DNA of 43,922 nucleotides from Streptomyces sp. F63 (GCF_018070345.1 NZ_JAGPXX010000043.1:1-43922); one strand, 5' to 3'. Shown: positions 16,052 through 24,987, numbered from the stretch's first letter. The notes: generated by a model from the sequence alone, not told the origin. Numbers and translations: made by a program.

Positions 16052-17593
16052 TCATGCCGCCTCCGTGCTGCGGTCCGCGGCCATGCCGGCCGCGTCGAGC
16101 AGGGCGGTGCCGACGATCAGGTCGGCGCCGCCGTACTCGGGGTCGTCGAGCTGGACGCCGTCGTCCACCGCGAACAGCAGGCGCTGCTCACCCTGGCGGT
16201 AGGCGGTGCCGACCGGCGGGCTCGCGGCGTGCACCGCCAGCAGGGCGACGAGATACGGCAGTTCCGGATCCTGCCGGCGGGCCTCCGCCAGCAGCCCGGA
16301 CAGCCGGCGCGGGGCGTCGGGCGGAAGGTCGAGCAGGTCCAGGGCGCGGGCCAGCTGCTCCTCGCTGAACCGGCTGTCGTCGGGCGTGGTGACGAGATCC
16401 GGCTCGGGCATCTCCGCGCCGAGGTGCTCCCGTTCGGCGGGCGGGGTGAGGAGCAGGTCGGTGAGGTCGCCGAGGCGCACGGCGGAGGGGGTGCGCAGGC
16501 CGGTGCCGCGGCGGAAGAAGGCGTCGGTGACCGGCAGGGCCCGCTCCACGGCCAGCGGCAGCAGGGGCGCCAGCAGCTGGCCGTACAGGTCGAGCCCGGC
16601 CCGCGCGGAGGGCGCGGCGAAGGCCTGCCGGTCCTGCTCGGCGCGGAACAGCGGGCCGGCCTCCAGCAGCCGGGACTGCAGCTGGGTGTGGCGCCGGACG
16701 CAGTCCTTGACGATGTCGACCAGCTCGGCGGCGCGCCGCTTGTGCTCGGGTTCCTCCGCCTCGTCGCGGGCCCGGCGGATGTTGGTCAGGATGGCGTTCT
16801 CGTGGCGGTAGCGGTCGGCGACGTGGTCGAGGGCCTCGGCGATCAGGTCGGGCACCCGGTTCAGCCAGTCGACGGCGCGGACGTTGCGGCGGGTGGCCTC
16901 CAGGGTGCGGCGCAGCGTCTCGGCGTACTGCACGGTGCGGTAACGGGCCTGTTCCGCCGCCAGCTGGGCGTCGGCGAGCCGGCCCCGGTTGATCAGCACC
17001 TCCAGCTTCACCTCGGCGGCGATCTGCGCGCTGGTGACGTCCGTGTCGAGGGCGCCGACCAGGACGTTGACCGCCTCGTCCGTGGTGCGCAGATAGACGC
17101 CGCCCCCGGGGCCGGGGACCTCCTCGATCAGCTTGAAGTCGTAGTCCCGCCGGACGTAGGCGCCGTCCGGGCCGAAGGTGCCGTAGACGGCGCGGAAGCC
17201 GCGGTCCACGCTGCCGACGTTGATGAGGTTCTCCAGGACCCAGCGGGCGACCCGGTCGTGCTCGGCGGCGGGGCGGTCGGGGGCCTGGGCCGCGACCCGG
17301 GGCAGCAGCCGGGAGACGACCTGCTCGTGGTCGGCGCCCGTGTCGAAGTCCATGTTCAGCGTGACGAGGTCGATGGCGGCCAGCGCGGTCTCCGCCATCG
17401 CGTAGACCGTGTACTCGCCGGCGAGGTTGGCCTTGCGCGCGTCGAGGTCGTGGAGCGGCGCGGTGCAGGCGAGGGCGCGCAGCCGGCGGGCCAGCCCCTC
17501 GTCGGCGGCGGGCCCGGGGGCGGGCCGGGCCACCGATCCGGGCTGTACCCCACTGAACTGCGGCGGAGCGGAATCCGAGACGTGCGACTTCAC
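16052..17593 (-). CDS. Kleisin-like subunit (MukF/JetA-like, inferred)
   Basis: About 513 residues, mostly helical. An N-terminal winged-helix-like part (ALACTAPLHDLDARKANLAG to DRVARWVLENLINVG) precedes YLRTTDEAVNVLVGALDTDV, long amphipathic helices (LADAQLAAEQARYRTVQYAE) and a C-terminal domain with RFSEEQLARALDLLDLPPDA. This arrangement resembles MukF/JetA kleisins, which bridge SMC heads. Start: GTG at 17593 has no ribosome site, but TACTCT lies seven bases upstream, fitting a leaderless transcript; an in-frame ATG at 17623 sits directly on GGGAGG and is less likely. First gene of the three-gene set; 280 bases without a gene separate it from the MukE-like gene. Confidence 0.75.
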   Translation of the reverse strand: MKSHVSDSAPPQFSGVQPGSVARPAPGPAADEGLARRLRALACTAPLHDLDARKANLAGEYTVYAMAETALAAIDLVTLNMDFDTGADHEQVVSRLLPRVAAQAPDRPAAEHDRVARWVLENLINVGSVDRGFRAVYGTFGPDGAYVRRDYDFKLIEEVPGPGGGVYLRTTDEAVNVLVGALDTDVTSAQIAAEVKLEVLINRGRLADAQLAAEQARYRTVQYAETLRRTLEATRRNVRAVDWLNRVPDLIAEALDHVADRYRHENAILTNIRRARDEAEEPEHKRRAAELVDIVKDCVRRHTQLQSRLLEAGPLFRAEQDRQAFAAPSARAGLDLYGQLLAPLLPLAVERALPVTDAFFRRGTGLRTPSAVRLGDLTDLLLTPPAEREHLGAEMPEPDLVTTPDDSRFSEEQLARALDLLDLPPDAPRRLSGLLAEARRQDPELPYLVALLAVHAASPPVGTAYRQGEQRLLFAVDDGVQLDDPEYGGADLIVGTALLDAAGMAADRSTEAA

Positions 17594-18259
17594 GACGCAC
17601 AGAGTAGGTCCTCGCGCTGACATCCTCCCAAACGGCGCGGATGGGACCGGCCTTGGGCGCGGGCCGCCGGGGGCGCGGGGCGGGAACCGGGTCCCGGGCC
17701 CCGCGGCGGACACCGGGCCGGAGGGGTTCCGCACACTCCGGCGCGGCCCCGTGGCCTCCCCGCTCGACGGGGGCGGACACGGCGCCGGAGAGGCCCCCGC
17801 CCCCGGACACGGACGGGGCCGCTGCCCACGGGACAGAGGGCCCCGTTCCGCCGGTGGGTGCATCCGCCGGTACGGCGGGGACGCCGGTACGGCGGCACGG
17901 CAGAGGCCGGGCCGCGGCAGTGAACGGGCCCCGAGCCGCCGCGGCCGGCGGCAGCGCTCCGCGGGCGGGCGGACCCGCCCCCGGCTCGGCGCCAGTTCCC
18001 CGGGCCGGCCGAGCAGAACAACCCGGAGGCAGCCCAGCAGGGCGTCGGTCAGTGGCGGAGCCACGACCGCCGGAACCCGCGTACGAGTACCCGTGTCGGT
18101 GGGCAGTGGGATGCTTCTCGTGTCGCCGCGTCCTCACCCCCGGCCGGGCCGGGTCCCGGCCCCGGGGCCGGGACCGTCCGCCCCGCGCCGGGCCGCGAGC
18201 CGCCGCGGCTACTGTTGTTCAACAATCCACGCCGTGTTCCGCTTGCCCACGGGGGGCCC
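17594..18259. other. Divergent intergenic region between the SMC-complex genes and the GntR/pxp operon
   Basis: 666 bases without a supported gene. On the kleisin side TACTCT (minus strand, 17606-17601) is a good -10 for a leaderless start at 17593. On the GntR side lies the operator at 18215-18225. In between I see only GC-rich sequence, apart from a lower-GC patch near 18070-18120. Confidence 0.5.
18215..18225. promoter_or_regulatory. GntR/FCD-type operator
   Basis: TTGTTCAACAA is a perfect 5-1-5 palindrome and fits the FadR-subfamily consensus TNGTNNNACNA exactly. It lies 35 bases upstream of the GntR start, where a bound repressor would block the promoter of the whole gntR-pxpABC operon. 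Autoregulation is inferred. Confidence 0.7.
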
Positions 18260-18991
18260 ATGGACCGCACCAACCCGCAGGCCGCGTCCGCCGCCGATCC
18301 CTTCGCGCCGCTCGCGGCCGACCGCGACCGGCTCGGCCGCGGCAGTACGGCGCAGCGCGTCGCCGACGTCCTGCGCGACCGGATAGCCGAGGGGACGCTG
18401 CCGCCCGGCACGCGTCTCTCCGAGGAGGCCCTCGGTGCCGCGCTCGGCGTCTCCCGCAACACGCTGCGCGAGGCGTTCCGGCTGCTGGCGCACGGCCGGC
18501 TGGTCGTGCACGAGGTGAACCGGGGGGTCCGGGTGCGGGTGCTCAGCCGCGCCGACGTCATGGACATCTTCACGGTCCGGCGGGCTCTGGAGCTGGCCGG
18601 CCTGCGCGCCGCACCGCAGGCCCGCCCGAGTCAGCTGGGCGCTCTGGCGCAGGCGGTGGCGGGGGGCGAGGCCGCCGCGCGGGCCGGTGACTGGCGGGCC
18701 GTGGGCACCGCCGATCTGCGCTTCCACCGGGCGCTGGGCGGGCTGGCGGGCAGCCCGCGGATCGACGAGTACCTGAGCCGCATCCTCGCCGAACTGCGTC
18801 CCGCCCTCCTGGCGCTGCCCCGGGCCCGCTGGCTCCACGAGCCGCCGCCCGTCCGGAACCGGCGCTTGACGGATCTCCTCGAACGCGGTGCGCTGCACGT
18901 GGCCGAGGCGGAGCTGGACAGCTCCCTCGCCGACTCCCGGCAGATGCTTCTCGACACCATGAGGGACACGATGGGGAAGGCCGCCCGATGA
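18260..18991 (+). CDS. GntR-family regulator, FadR/FCD subgroup
   Basis: 243 residues. N-terminal winged helix at about 27-92 (TAQRVADVLRDRIAEGTLPP, then RLSEEALGAALGVSRNTLRE), followed by an FCD effector domain (VMDIFTVRRALELAGL; later DLRFHRALGGLAGSPRI and the metal-site-type histidine in FHRAL). Start ATG at 18260 after a GGGGGG stretch. The stop overlaps pxpA as ATGA, so it is the first gene of a four-gene operon and most likely the local regulator of 5-oxoproline use. A matching operator lies upstream. The effector is unknown; 5-oxoproline or a related acid is a guess. Confidence 0.93.
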   Translation: MDRTNPQAASAADPFAPLAADRDRLGRGSTAQRVADVLRDRIAEGTLPPGTRLSEEALGAALGVSRNTLREAFRLLAHGRLVVHEVNRGVRVRVLSRADVMDIFTVRRALELAGLRAAPQARPSQLGALAQAVAGGEAAARAGDWRAVGTADLRFHRALGGLAGSPRIDEYLSRILAELRPALLALPRARWLHEPPPVRNRRLTDLLERGALHVAEAELDSSLADSRQMLLDTMRDTMGKAAR

Positions 18992-19776
18992 CCGCTTCCG
19001 CACCTCCGTCCGCGCCCGTCATCGACCTCAACGCCGATCTCGGCGAGGGGTTCGGCCGCTGGAGCCTGACCGACGACGACGCCCTGCTGTCGGTCGTCAC
19101 CAGCGCCAACGTGGCCTGCGGCTTCCACGCCGGCGACCCGTCCACGATGCGCCGGGTGTGCGCGCTGGCCGCCGAGCGCGGAGTGCGCATCGGCGCCCAG
19201 GTCGCGTACCGGGACCTGGCGGGGTTCGGCCGCCGCTCCATGGACGTGCCGCGGCGCGAGCTCACCGACGAGATCGCCTACCAGATCGGGGCACTGGACG
19301 TCTTCGCGCGCGCCGCCGGTTCGCGCGTTTCCTACGTCAAGCCGCACGGCGCGCTGTTCAACCGGACGGTGCACGACGAGGAGCAGGCCGCCGCGGTGGT
19401 GGAGGGCACCCTCCTCGCGGCGGGGGGCCGCCCGCTGCCCGTGCTGGGGCTGCCGGGCTCGCGGCTGCTGGAGGCGGCGGAGCGGGCCGGGCTGCCGGCG
19501 GTCGCGGAGGCGTTCGCCGACCGGGCCTATTCCGCGGACGGCACGCTGGTGCCGCGCGGCCGGCCGGGCGCCGTCGTCGAGGACCCGGAGGAGGTCGTGG
19601 CGCGCTCCCTGCTGATGGCCGTGGACCGCCGGGTGGCGACCATCGAGGGCGAGAAGATCACCGTGCGGGCCCGCTCCCTGTGCCTGCACGGCGACACCCC
19701 CGGAGCCGCCGCGCTGGCCGTGCTGGTCCGGGAGGCGCTGGCCGCCGACGGGGTGGCCCTGGAGCCGTTCGCATGA
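18988..19776 (+). CDS. pxpA: 5-oxoprolinase subunit A (LamB/YcsF family)
   Basis: 262 residues, the normal length. Family hallmarks are IDLNADLGEGFGRW at 12-25, ANVACGFHAGDP near 40-51, and SYVKPHGALFNRT. PxpA with PxpB and PxpC forms the ATP-dependent 5-oxoprolinase that turns 5-oxoproline (pyroglutamate), a spontaneous breakdown product of glutamine and glutamate, into glutamate. The ATG overlaps the gntR stop, and the stop overlaps pxpB. All three subunits are present in the usual order A-B-C. Confidence 0.97.
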   Translation: MTASAPPSAPVIDLNADLGEGFGRWSLTDDDALLSVVTSANVACGFHAGDPSTMRRVCALAAERGVRIGAQVAYRDLAGFGRRSMDVPRRELTDEIAYQIGALDVFARAAGSRVSYVKPHGALFNRTVHDEEQAAAVVEGTLLAAGGRPLPVLGLPGSRLLEAAERAGLPAVAEAFADRAYSADGTLVPRGRPGAVVEDPEEVVARSLLMAVDRRVATIEGEKITVRARSLCLHGDTPGAAALAVLVREALAADGVALEPFA

Positions 19777-20417
19777 GGGTCCTGCGCGTGGGGCGGCACG
19801 CCCTGCTGGTGGAGCCCGGCAGCCCGGAGGCGGCGAGCGCGCTCCACGCCGAGCTCATGCGCCGCCGCGAGACGGGGGAGCTGCCCCCGGTACGCGAGAT
19901 CGTCCCGGCCGCGCACACCGTGCTCGTCGACGGCCTGGACGACCCGCGGGCCCTCGCCGCCGAACTGGCCGGCTGGGAGGTGCCCCCGCCGTCCGCGGGG
20001 GCGGGCCGCGCGGTGCGCATCCCGGTCCGGTACGACGGTCCGGACCTGGCGGAGGTGGCCGGGCGGTGGGGGGTCCCTCCCGAGACGGTCCCGGAGATCG
20101 TCGGCGGGGTGCGCTTCCGGGTGGCGTTCTGCGGCTTCGCCCCGGGCTTCGGCTATCTGACCGGGCTGCCGGAGCGCTACCGGGTGCCGCGCCGGGCGAC
20201 GCCCCGGACGTCCGTGCCGGCGGGGTCGCTGGCCCTCGCCGGGGAGTACGCCGGGGTGTACCCGCGCTCCTCGCCGGGTGGCTGGCAGCTGATCGGCAGC
20301 ACCGGCGAGGTCCTGTGGGACCCGGCCCGTGAACCGGCGGCGCTGCTCGCTCCCGGTACGGAGGTCCGCTTCGTCCCGGACGGCGGCCCGGCGGCCGTGC
20401 GGGAGGGGCTCCGGTGA
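19773..20417 (+). CDS. pxpB: 5-oxoprolinase subunit B
   Basis: 214 residues. Carboxyltransferase-like (KipI) fold with the diagnostic AFCGFAPGFGYLTGLPE near 115-131, the PRRATPRTSVPAGSLALAG stretch and GGWQLIGSTG. Starts with ATG overlapping the pxpA stop (ATGA) and ends overlapping pxpC (GTGA). Works with PxpC to use ATP for phosphorylating the substrate. The upstream in-frame extension lies inside pxpA in another frame and was rejected. Confidence 0.97.
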   Translation: MRVLRVGRHALLVEPGSPEAASALHAELMRRRETGELPPVREIVPAAHTVLVDGLDDPRALAAELAGWEVPPPSAGAGRAVRIPVRYDGPDLAEVAGRWGVPPETVPEIVGGVRFRVAFCGFAPGFGYLTGLPERYRVPRRATPRTSVPAGSLALAGEYAGVYPRSSPGGWQLIGSTGEVLWDPAREPAALLAPGTEVRFVPDGGPAAVREGLR

Positions 20418-21355
20418 GCGGCGGCCGTACGGCGGTGGCCGCGGCCACGGCGGTGCCCAAGGCACCCGGGCCGTCCGGAGCACCCGGGCCGCAGGGGGCC
20501 GTGGTCCGGGCCGAGCGGCCCGGGGCGCTGACGACCGTGCAGGATCTGGGGCGCACCGGCCACGCCCATCTGGGGGTGCCCCGGTCCGGCGCCCTGGACG
20601 TCCCCGCGCACCGGCTGGCCAACCGCCTGGTGGGCAATCCGCCGGGGGCCGCGACCCTGGAGACCACCGTGAGCGGCGCCGCGCTCCGCGTCCGGACGGC
20701 GGTCACGGCGGCCGTGACCGGCGCGCCCTGCGCGGTGCGGGTCGACGGCCGTCCCGCGCCCTGGGGAGCGCCGGTGCGGCTGCCGGCCGGTGCGGTCCTC
20801 GACGTCGGCCCGGCGGCGGCCGGCCTCCGCTCGTACATCGCGTTCGCGGGCGGGGTGGCGGCCGAGCCGGTGCTGGGCAGCCGCTCCGCCGATCTGCTCT
20901 CCGGGCTGGGCCCTCCCCCGCTGGCCGCCGGCGACGAACTCCCGCTCGGCCCACCGCACGGCCCGCCCGCCCCGGTGGACACCGTGCCGTGCCCGGGCCC
21001 GCCGGCCGAGCTGGTACTGCCGGTGCTGCCCGGTCCGCGCCACGACTGGTTCGCGCCGGACGCGCTCCGCTCCCTGGCCCGGGCCCGGTACGCGGTGTCG
21101 CCCGCGAGCAACCGGATCGGGCTGCGCACCGAGGGCCCGCCGCTGCGGCGCTCCCGCACGGGGGAACTCCCCAGCGAGGGGATGGTGCTCGGAGCGGTGC
21201 AGGTGCCGCCGGACGGCCGCCCGGTGGTCTTCCTGGCCGACCATCCCGTGACCGGCGGCTACCCGGTGGTCGGCGTCGTCCCGGAGGAGCATCTCTGGGC
21301 GGCGGCCCAGTCCGTCCCGGGTACGCCGCTGCGCTTCGTCCCGGTCAGCCGCTGA
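20414..21355 (+). CDS. pxpC: 5-oxoprolinase subunit C
   Basis: 313 residues including a Pro/Gly/Ala-rich ~27-residue leader. The KipA-type core begins VVRAERPGALTTVQDLGRTG and continues with GVPRSGALD, RLANRLVGNPPGAATLE, SYIAFAGGV and the C-terminal SEGMVLGAVQVPPDGRPVVF and GGYPVVGVV. The start is GTG at 20414, overlapping the pxpB stop. Last gene of the operon, followed by a hairpin at 21375. Confidence 0.96.
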   Translation: MSGGRTAVAAATAVPKAPGPSGAPGPQGAVVRAERPGALTTVQDLGRTGHAHLGVPRSGALDVPAHRLANRLVGNPPGAATLETTVSGAALRVRTAVTAAVTGAPCAVRVDGRPAPWGAPVRLPAGAVLDVGPAAAGLRSYIAFAGGVAAEPVLGSRSADLLSGLGPPPLAAGDELPLGPPHGPPAPVDTVPCPGPPAELVLPVLPGPRHDWFAPDALRSLARARYAVSPASNRIGLRTEGPPLRRSRTGELPSEGMVLGAVQVPPDGRPVVFLADHPVTGGYPVVGVVPEEHLWAAAQSVPGTPLRFVPVSR

Positions 21356-21374
21356 CACCGTGCGAGGGCGGCCG

Positions 21375-21392
21375 GCGGGCGACGCCGCCCGC
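21375..21392. terminator. Hairpin between convergent pxpC and HEAT-like genes
   Basis: GCGGGCG-ACGC-CGCCCGC, a perfect 7-base stem with a 4-base loop, fills most of the 37-base gap between the two stops. Confidence 0.6.
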
Positions 21393-22841
21393 TCACCGCC
21401 CGCCGGCGGCGAACCCGGCGTCGGGCCCGATGCGGCTGCGGACGGCCGTCTGGACCTCGGCCTCCTCGGCGGGGTCGGCGGCCAGCCGGCGCAGCTGCTC
21501 GACGACCCGGGCGTCCCCGATGGCGGCGTGCCGGGCGGCCAGTTCGCGGGTGGACTCCTCGCAGTCCCAGAGGCATTCGACGGCGAAGCCCGCGGCGAAG
21601 GAGGGGTCGGTGGCGGCGAGGGCGCGGGCGGCCCGGCCGCGCAGCTGGGAGGAGGAGGTCTCGCGGTAGACGTGCCGGAGGACGGGGGCGGCGCTGTCGA
21701 TGCGCAGCCGGCCGGTGCCGTCCACGAGGGTCCACAGCTCCCGGGCGTCGGCTCCGCCGCTCCGCACCGTGCGGCGGAGCGCGGCGAGGACGAGCCCGGT
21801 GTCCCGCGCGCCGCCGCGGCAGGCGAGCATCCCGGCCGCGGCGTTGCCGAGGGCGTCGTCGCGGTGCGCCCAGACCCGGGCGCGTTCGAGGGCGGCGATG
21901 CTCCGCATCCGTTCGAAGGAGGCGAGGGCGGTCTCGGCGACGAGGCCGGAGGGGCCGGACGGCTCGGAGGCGGCGAGGTCCAGCAGGTCGAGGACGCCGG
22001 GGTCCTGCCGGTCGGCGAGGTGGTGGAGCGCGGCGCTGCGGGCGGCCTCGGGGCCGCGGCGGGCGGCTTCGAGGAGGAGCGGCCGGTCCTCGGGGCCGGC
22101 GACGGCGGCGAGGCAGCGGGCGGCGGCTTCGTGCCGCGGCCGCCCGGGCTCCTCCTCATAACGGCGCTGGGCCCAGTCCAGGACCTCGGGAACGCTCCAG
22201 CCGGGGCTCGGCCCGGCGGGCCTGAGCTGCCGCTGCCAGCGGTCGAAGGAGCTCCGGTCCCGCGCGGCGCGGACGCGGGCGGCGACCCGGGGGCCGGCGG
22301 CGCCGTCCGCCCACAGCCGCCAGGGCCGGGGTTCCCAGGCGTCGCGCACGGCGGTGGTGAGGGCGGCGTCGCCCTCGGGGCCGGCCGGGAAGCGGGCGAG
22401 GACGGGGGCGCCCAGCGACCGCAGCACGGTGTCGTCGGCGCGCAGTGCCAGTTCGTCCAGCGCCCAGGCCCAGTTGGTGCCGGCTGCGGTGTAGCGGCGG
22501 AGGAGGTCCACGGCGTCGGTGCGGCCGTATCCGGCGAGGTGGCCGAGGAAGGAGAGGGCGAGGCCGGTGCGTTCCTCGGCGGTGTCCATCAGGTCGTCGG
22601 CGTCGAAGAGGTGCTGTTCGATCTCGTCGAGGCCGCCGTCGAGCGCGAGGTGGAGCCGGGCGTAATAGAGGGAGCGGTTCTCCAGCTGCCAGTCGTGACG
22701 GGGGTCACGCACCACGCAGTGGTGCAGTGCGGCGAGCGCCTCGCCCCGGGGGGCCGCGAGGGCGTGCAGGGTCCCGTCGCCGCGGCCTCGCTGCAGGAGG
22801 CCGAGCAGGGTGCCGCTGGGCGCTATGTCTGGATCGAACAT
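21393..22841 (-). CDS. HEAT-repeat-like conserved protein
   Basis: About 482 residues, starting MFDPDIAPSGTLLGLLQRGR, a beginning I recognise from conserved Streptomyces hypotheticals. The protein is a chain of helical pairs (LLLEAARRGPEAARSAALHH, VLDLLDLAASEPSG, LRGRAARALAATDPSFAAGF), typical of armadillo/HEAT folds used as binding scaffolds. I see no catalytic motif, signal peptide or membrane helix. Start: ATG at 22841 has a poor ribosome site, but the upstream ATG at 22925 is not better. It is convergent with pxpC and divergent from the PP2C phosphatase. Function unknown. Confidence 0.85.
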   Translation of the reverse strand: MFDPDIAPSGTLLGLLQRGRGDGTLHALAAPRGEALAALHHCVVRDPRHDWQLENRSLYYARLHLALDGGLDEIEQHLFDADDLMDTAEERTGLALSFLGHLAGYGRTDAVDLLRRYTAAGTNWAWALDELALRADDTVLRSLGAPVLARFPAGPEGDAALTTAVRDAWEPRPWRLWADGAAGPRVAARVRAARDRSSFDRWQRQLRPAGPSPGWSVPEVLDWAQRRYEEEPGRPRHEAAARCLAAVAGPEDRPLLLEAARRGPEAARSAALHHLADRQDPGVLDLLDLAASEPSGPSGLVAETALASFERMRSIAALERARVWAHRDDALGNAAAGMLACRGGARDTGLVLAALRRTVRSGGADARELWTLVDGTGRLRIDSAAPVLRHVYRETSSSQLRGRAARALAATDPSFAAGFAVECLWDCEESTRELAARHAAIGDARVVEQLRRLAADPAEEAEVQTAVRSRIGPDAGFAAGGR

Positions 22842-23380
22842 GAGGTCAGCATCCGGTGCGGGAGGTTCGCTGGCAACGGGATATTTCCGCTGACCGGCAT
22901 TCTTGCCGGTGACCGCGGCATCCACGCCCGGCAGGGGGAGGGGATTCCGGGTCCCGAGCGCCGCAGCCTACCGTTCCCCTCGTGACGGTCCGGCGCCCGA
23001 CCGGATCGCCGCGCTCCGGATCGGTGGGTCCGGGCGGTCCCGCGGGGGTCTCCGGGGGGCTCCGGGGGCCGGGGAACGGCCCGAGGCGACCACCTCGGGC
23101 GGGCCGGGTCCTGCCGCCCCGATGAGCCGTCCTCACCGTCCGGGGCGGTCCCGCTGTCCCGCGCGGCCCGGGGACGCGTACGGCCCGGCCGGTGCCCTTC
23201 CCCGCTTGCTCCCGGCCCGGCCGGGAGCGCCGCCCGCGGTACGGCCTCCGTACCGTCCGCACCACCGGGTCGGGTATCGCCGAATCCCTTACGGGCCGTC
23301 GCTCCCTGTGCAACAGTCGTAACCGGCCCTCCCGGCAGATCCCCAGACCTGTCCGTGCCGCGCCCGTATCGGAGTCCGTC
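22842..23380. other. Divergent intergenic region with a small perfect inverted repeat; no gene seen
   Basis: 539 bases. ACCGGCA-TTCT-TGCCGGT at 22893-22910, 52 bases upstream of the HEAT-like start, is a perfect 7-4-7 repeat and could be an operator or mRNA hairpin. Lower GC near 22870-22910 suggests promoter sequence. The rest is featureless GC-rich DNA up to GGAG before the phosphatase start. Confidence 0.4.
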
Positions 23381-24901
23381 ATGCCGTCCCATGTGTCCGC
23401 CGAGCACCCGGCCGCCCAGCCGCCCGAACCGGGCACGGTCGAAGCCCTGATCGCGCAGGCCCGGCGCCTGCGCGGAGAGGTCGACGCCGTACGGCGCACC
23501 ACGGCCGCCGAACCGGGGGACGAGCGCCTGCGGTGGCAGCGCGCGCTCTGCGAACTCGCCGTTCACCATCTGGACGATCTTGACCGGCAGCTGGGGCAGC
23601 TGCGCGACGGCCCGGCTCCCGATCCCGTCGGCGCGGCCGCCGCCGCGGCCGCCGGCGGGGCCGCCGGCCGCGTGGCGCTGCCGGCCGCCCCGCCCGAGGG
23701 GCCGGCCCCCCGCCCGGCCTGCTCGGCGGGCAGCGCGGAGTGGAACCTCCTCACCGACGAGGCCGACTGGTCCGGCGAGCTCTACGGCCTCTTCGCCCGC
23801 TCGCCGGAGGAGGGCCCCCTCTCCCTGGACGAGCTGCCCTCCTGGCTGGTCGAGGAGGATCAGCCGCTGCTGACCGCGATGGTCACCGACTGCCTGGTGG
23901 ACGGCCGGCCGATCGAGGGCGAGTTCCGCATCGTCCGCGCCGACGGCGCCGTGCGCACGGTCCACATGATGGGCAGCCCCGTCCTCGACGCGGACGGCCG
24001 GACCGCCGCCATGTGGGCGGTCCTCCGTGACGTCACCGCACTGCGCCGCAGCGAACGGGAGCTGAGTGAACGCCGGGATGCGCTGCTGCGCCGGCGGCAG
24101 ATCGCGCGCACCGAGCACCGCATGGCGGTGGAACTGCAGGAGGCCGTGCTGCCGCCGTGGCGCGAGACCCTGCGCCGCCCGCCGGGCGCGGACGCCGTGC
24201 CGGATCTCGCCGCCCACTACCTGCCCTCGGCCACCAGCGCCCTGATCGGCGGCGACTGGTACGACGCCCTCCACCTGCCCGGCGGCGGCCTGCTGCTGAG
24301 CGTCGGCGACCTCACCGGCCACGGGGTCACCGCCACCTCCGGCATGGCCATGCTGCTCGGTGCGCTCCGCGGCATGGCGCTCACCGGGGCGGAGCCCGGC
24401 GCGCTGATGGAGCGCCTCAACCACCTGCTGGACACCGCCGCCCAGCCGGCCCTGGGCAGCGCGCTGTGCTGCCGTTACGACCCGGCCGGCCGCACCCTGG
24501 ACTGGGCCCAGGCCGGCCACCCCGCGCCCCTGCTCTTCCGCGGCGGCACCGGCCGCGCCCTCCCCCGGCCGGACGGCGTGCTCCTCGGGGCGACCAGCGG
24601 AGCCGTCTACGGGCAGGCGCGGGAGTCGCTGCTCCCCGGCGACGTGGTCGTCCTCCACACCGACGGACTCGCCCGCCGGGCCGCGGGGCTGACCGACTCG
24701 CCCGACGGCGAACCGGGCGGCGCCCGGCGGCTGCTGGAGCTGGCGCCCCGGTTCTGTGCGGCGCGCAGCGCACGGGAGTGCGTACGCGTCGTCGTCGAGG
24801 AGTTCGGCGGCACGGAGCGCGAGGACGACGCCTGCGTCCTCGTCGCCAGGATCGGCGGGGCGGAGCCGGAGCGGCCGGAGCCGGCCCGCCCGGTGCCGTA
24901 A
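23381..24901 (+). CDS. PAS-domain PP2C/SpoIIE-type serine phosphatase
   Basis: 506 residues. A helical N-terminus (VEALIAQARRLRGEVDAVRR) and an Ala/Gly-rich linker lead into a PAS-like sensor (about 120-225; FRIVRADGAVRTVHMMGSPV, then LRDVTALRRSERELSERRD). A short coil connects to the PP2C-type catalytic domain. Metal-site motifs are visible: GGDWYDAL near 288-295, VGDLTGHGV, HTDGLARR and EREDDACVLVARI. Such phosphatases usually dephosphorylate anti-anti-sigma factors and so free sigma factors; the partner here is unknown, although a RsbW-like ATPase lies ~16 kb away. Start ATG at 23381 after GGAG; the longer frame upstream is not supported. Confidence 0.93.
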   Translation: MPSHVSAEHPAAQPPEPGTVEALIAQARRLRGEVDAVRRTTAAEPGDERLRWQRALCELAVHHLDDLDRQLGQLRDGPAPDPVGAAAAAAAGGAAGRVALPAAPPEGPAPRPACSAGSAEWNLLTDEADWSGELYGLFARSPEEGPLSLDELPSWLVEEDQPLLTAMVTDCLVDGRPIEGEFRIVRADGAVRTVHMMGSPVLDADGRTAAMWAVLRDVTALRRSERELSERRDALLRRRQIARTEHRMAVELQEAVLPPWRETLRRPPGADAVPDLAAHYLPSATSALIGGDWYDALHLPGGGLLLSVGDLTGHGVTATSGMAMLLGALRGMALTGAEPGALMERLNHLLDTAAQPALGSALCCRYDPAGRTLDWAQAGHPAPLLFRGGTGRALPRPDGVLLGATSGAVYGQARESLLPGDVVVLHTDGLARRAAGLTDSPDGEPGGARRLLELAPRFCAARSARECVRVVVEEFGGTEREDDACVLVARIGGAEPERPEPARPVP

Positions 24902-24931
24902 CGGCGGGCCGGTGCGCCGGGCGCGCCGCGC

Positions 24932-24987
24932 CCTCGCGGCCGTCCGTCCGCGCCGAGCCCTCGCGGCCCCGTCCGTCCGCGCCGAGC
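24932..24987. repeat. Adjacent imperfect direct repeat (27 and 29 bases)
   Basis: CCTCGCGGCC followed by GTCCGTCCGCGCCGAGC occurs at 24932-24958 and again, with two extra C, at 24959-24987. It lies in the gap between the convergent phosphatase and NsdA-like genes. A TCCCGGCCGGGA palindrome just after it may act as a terminator. Confidence 0.7.
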
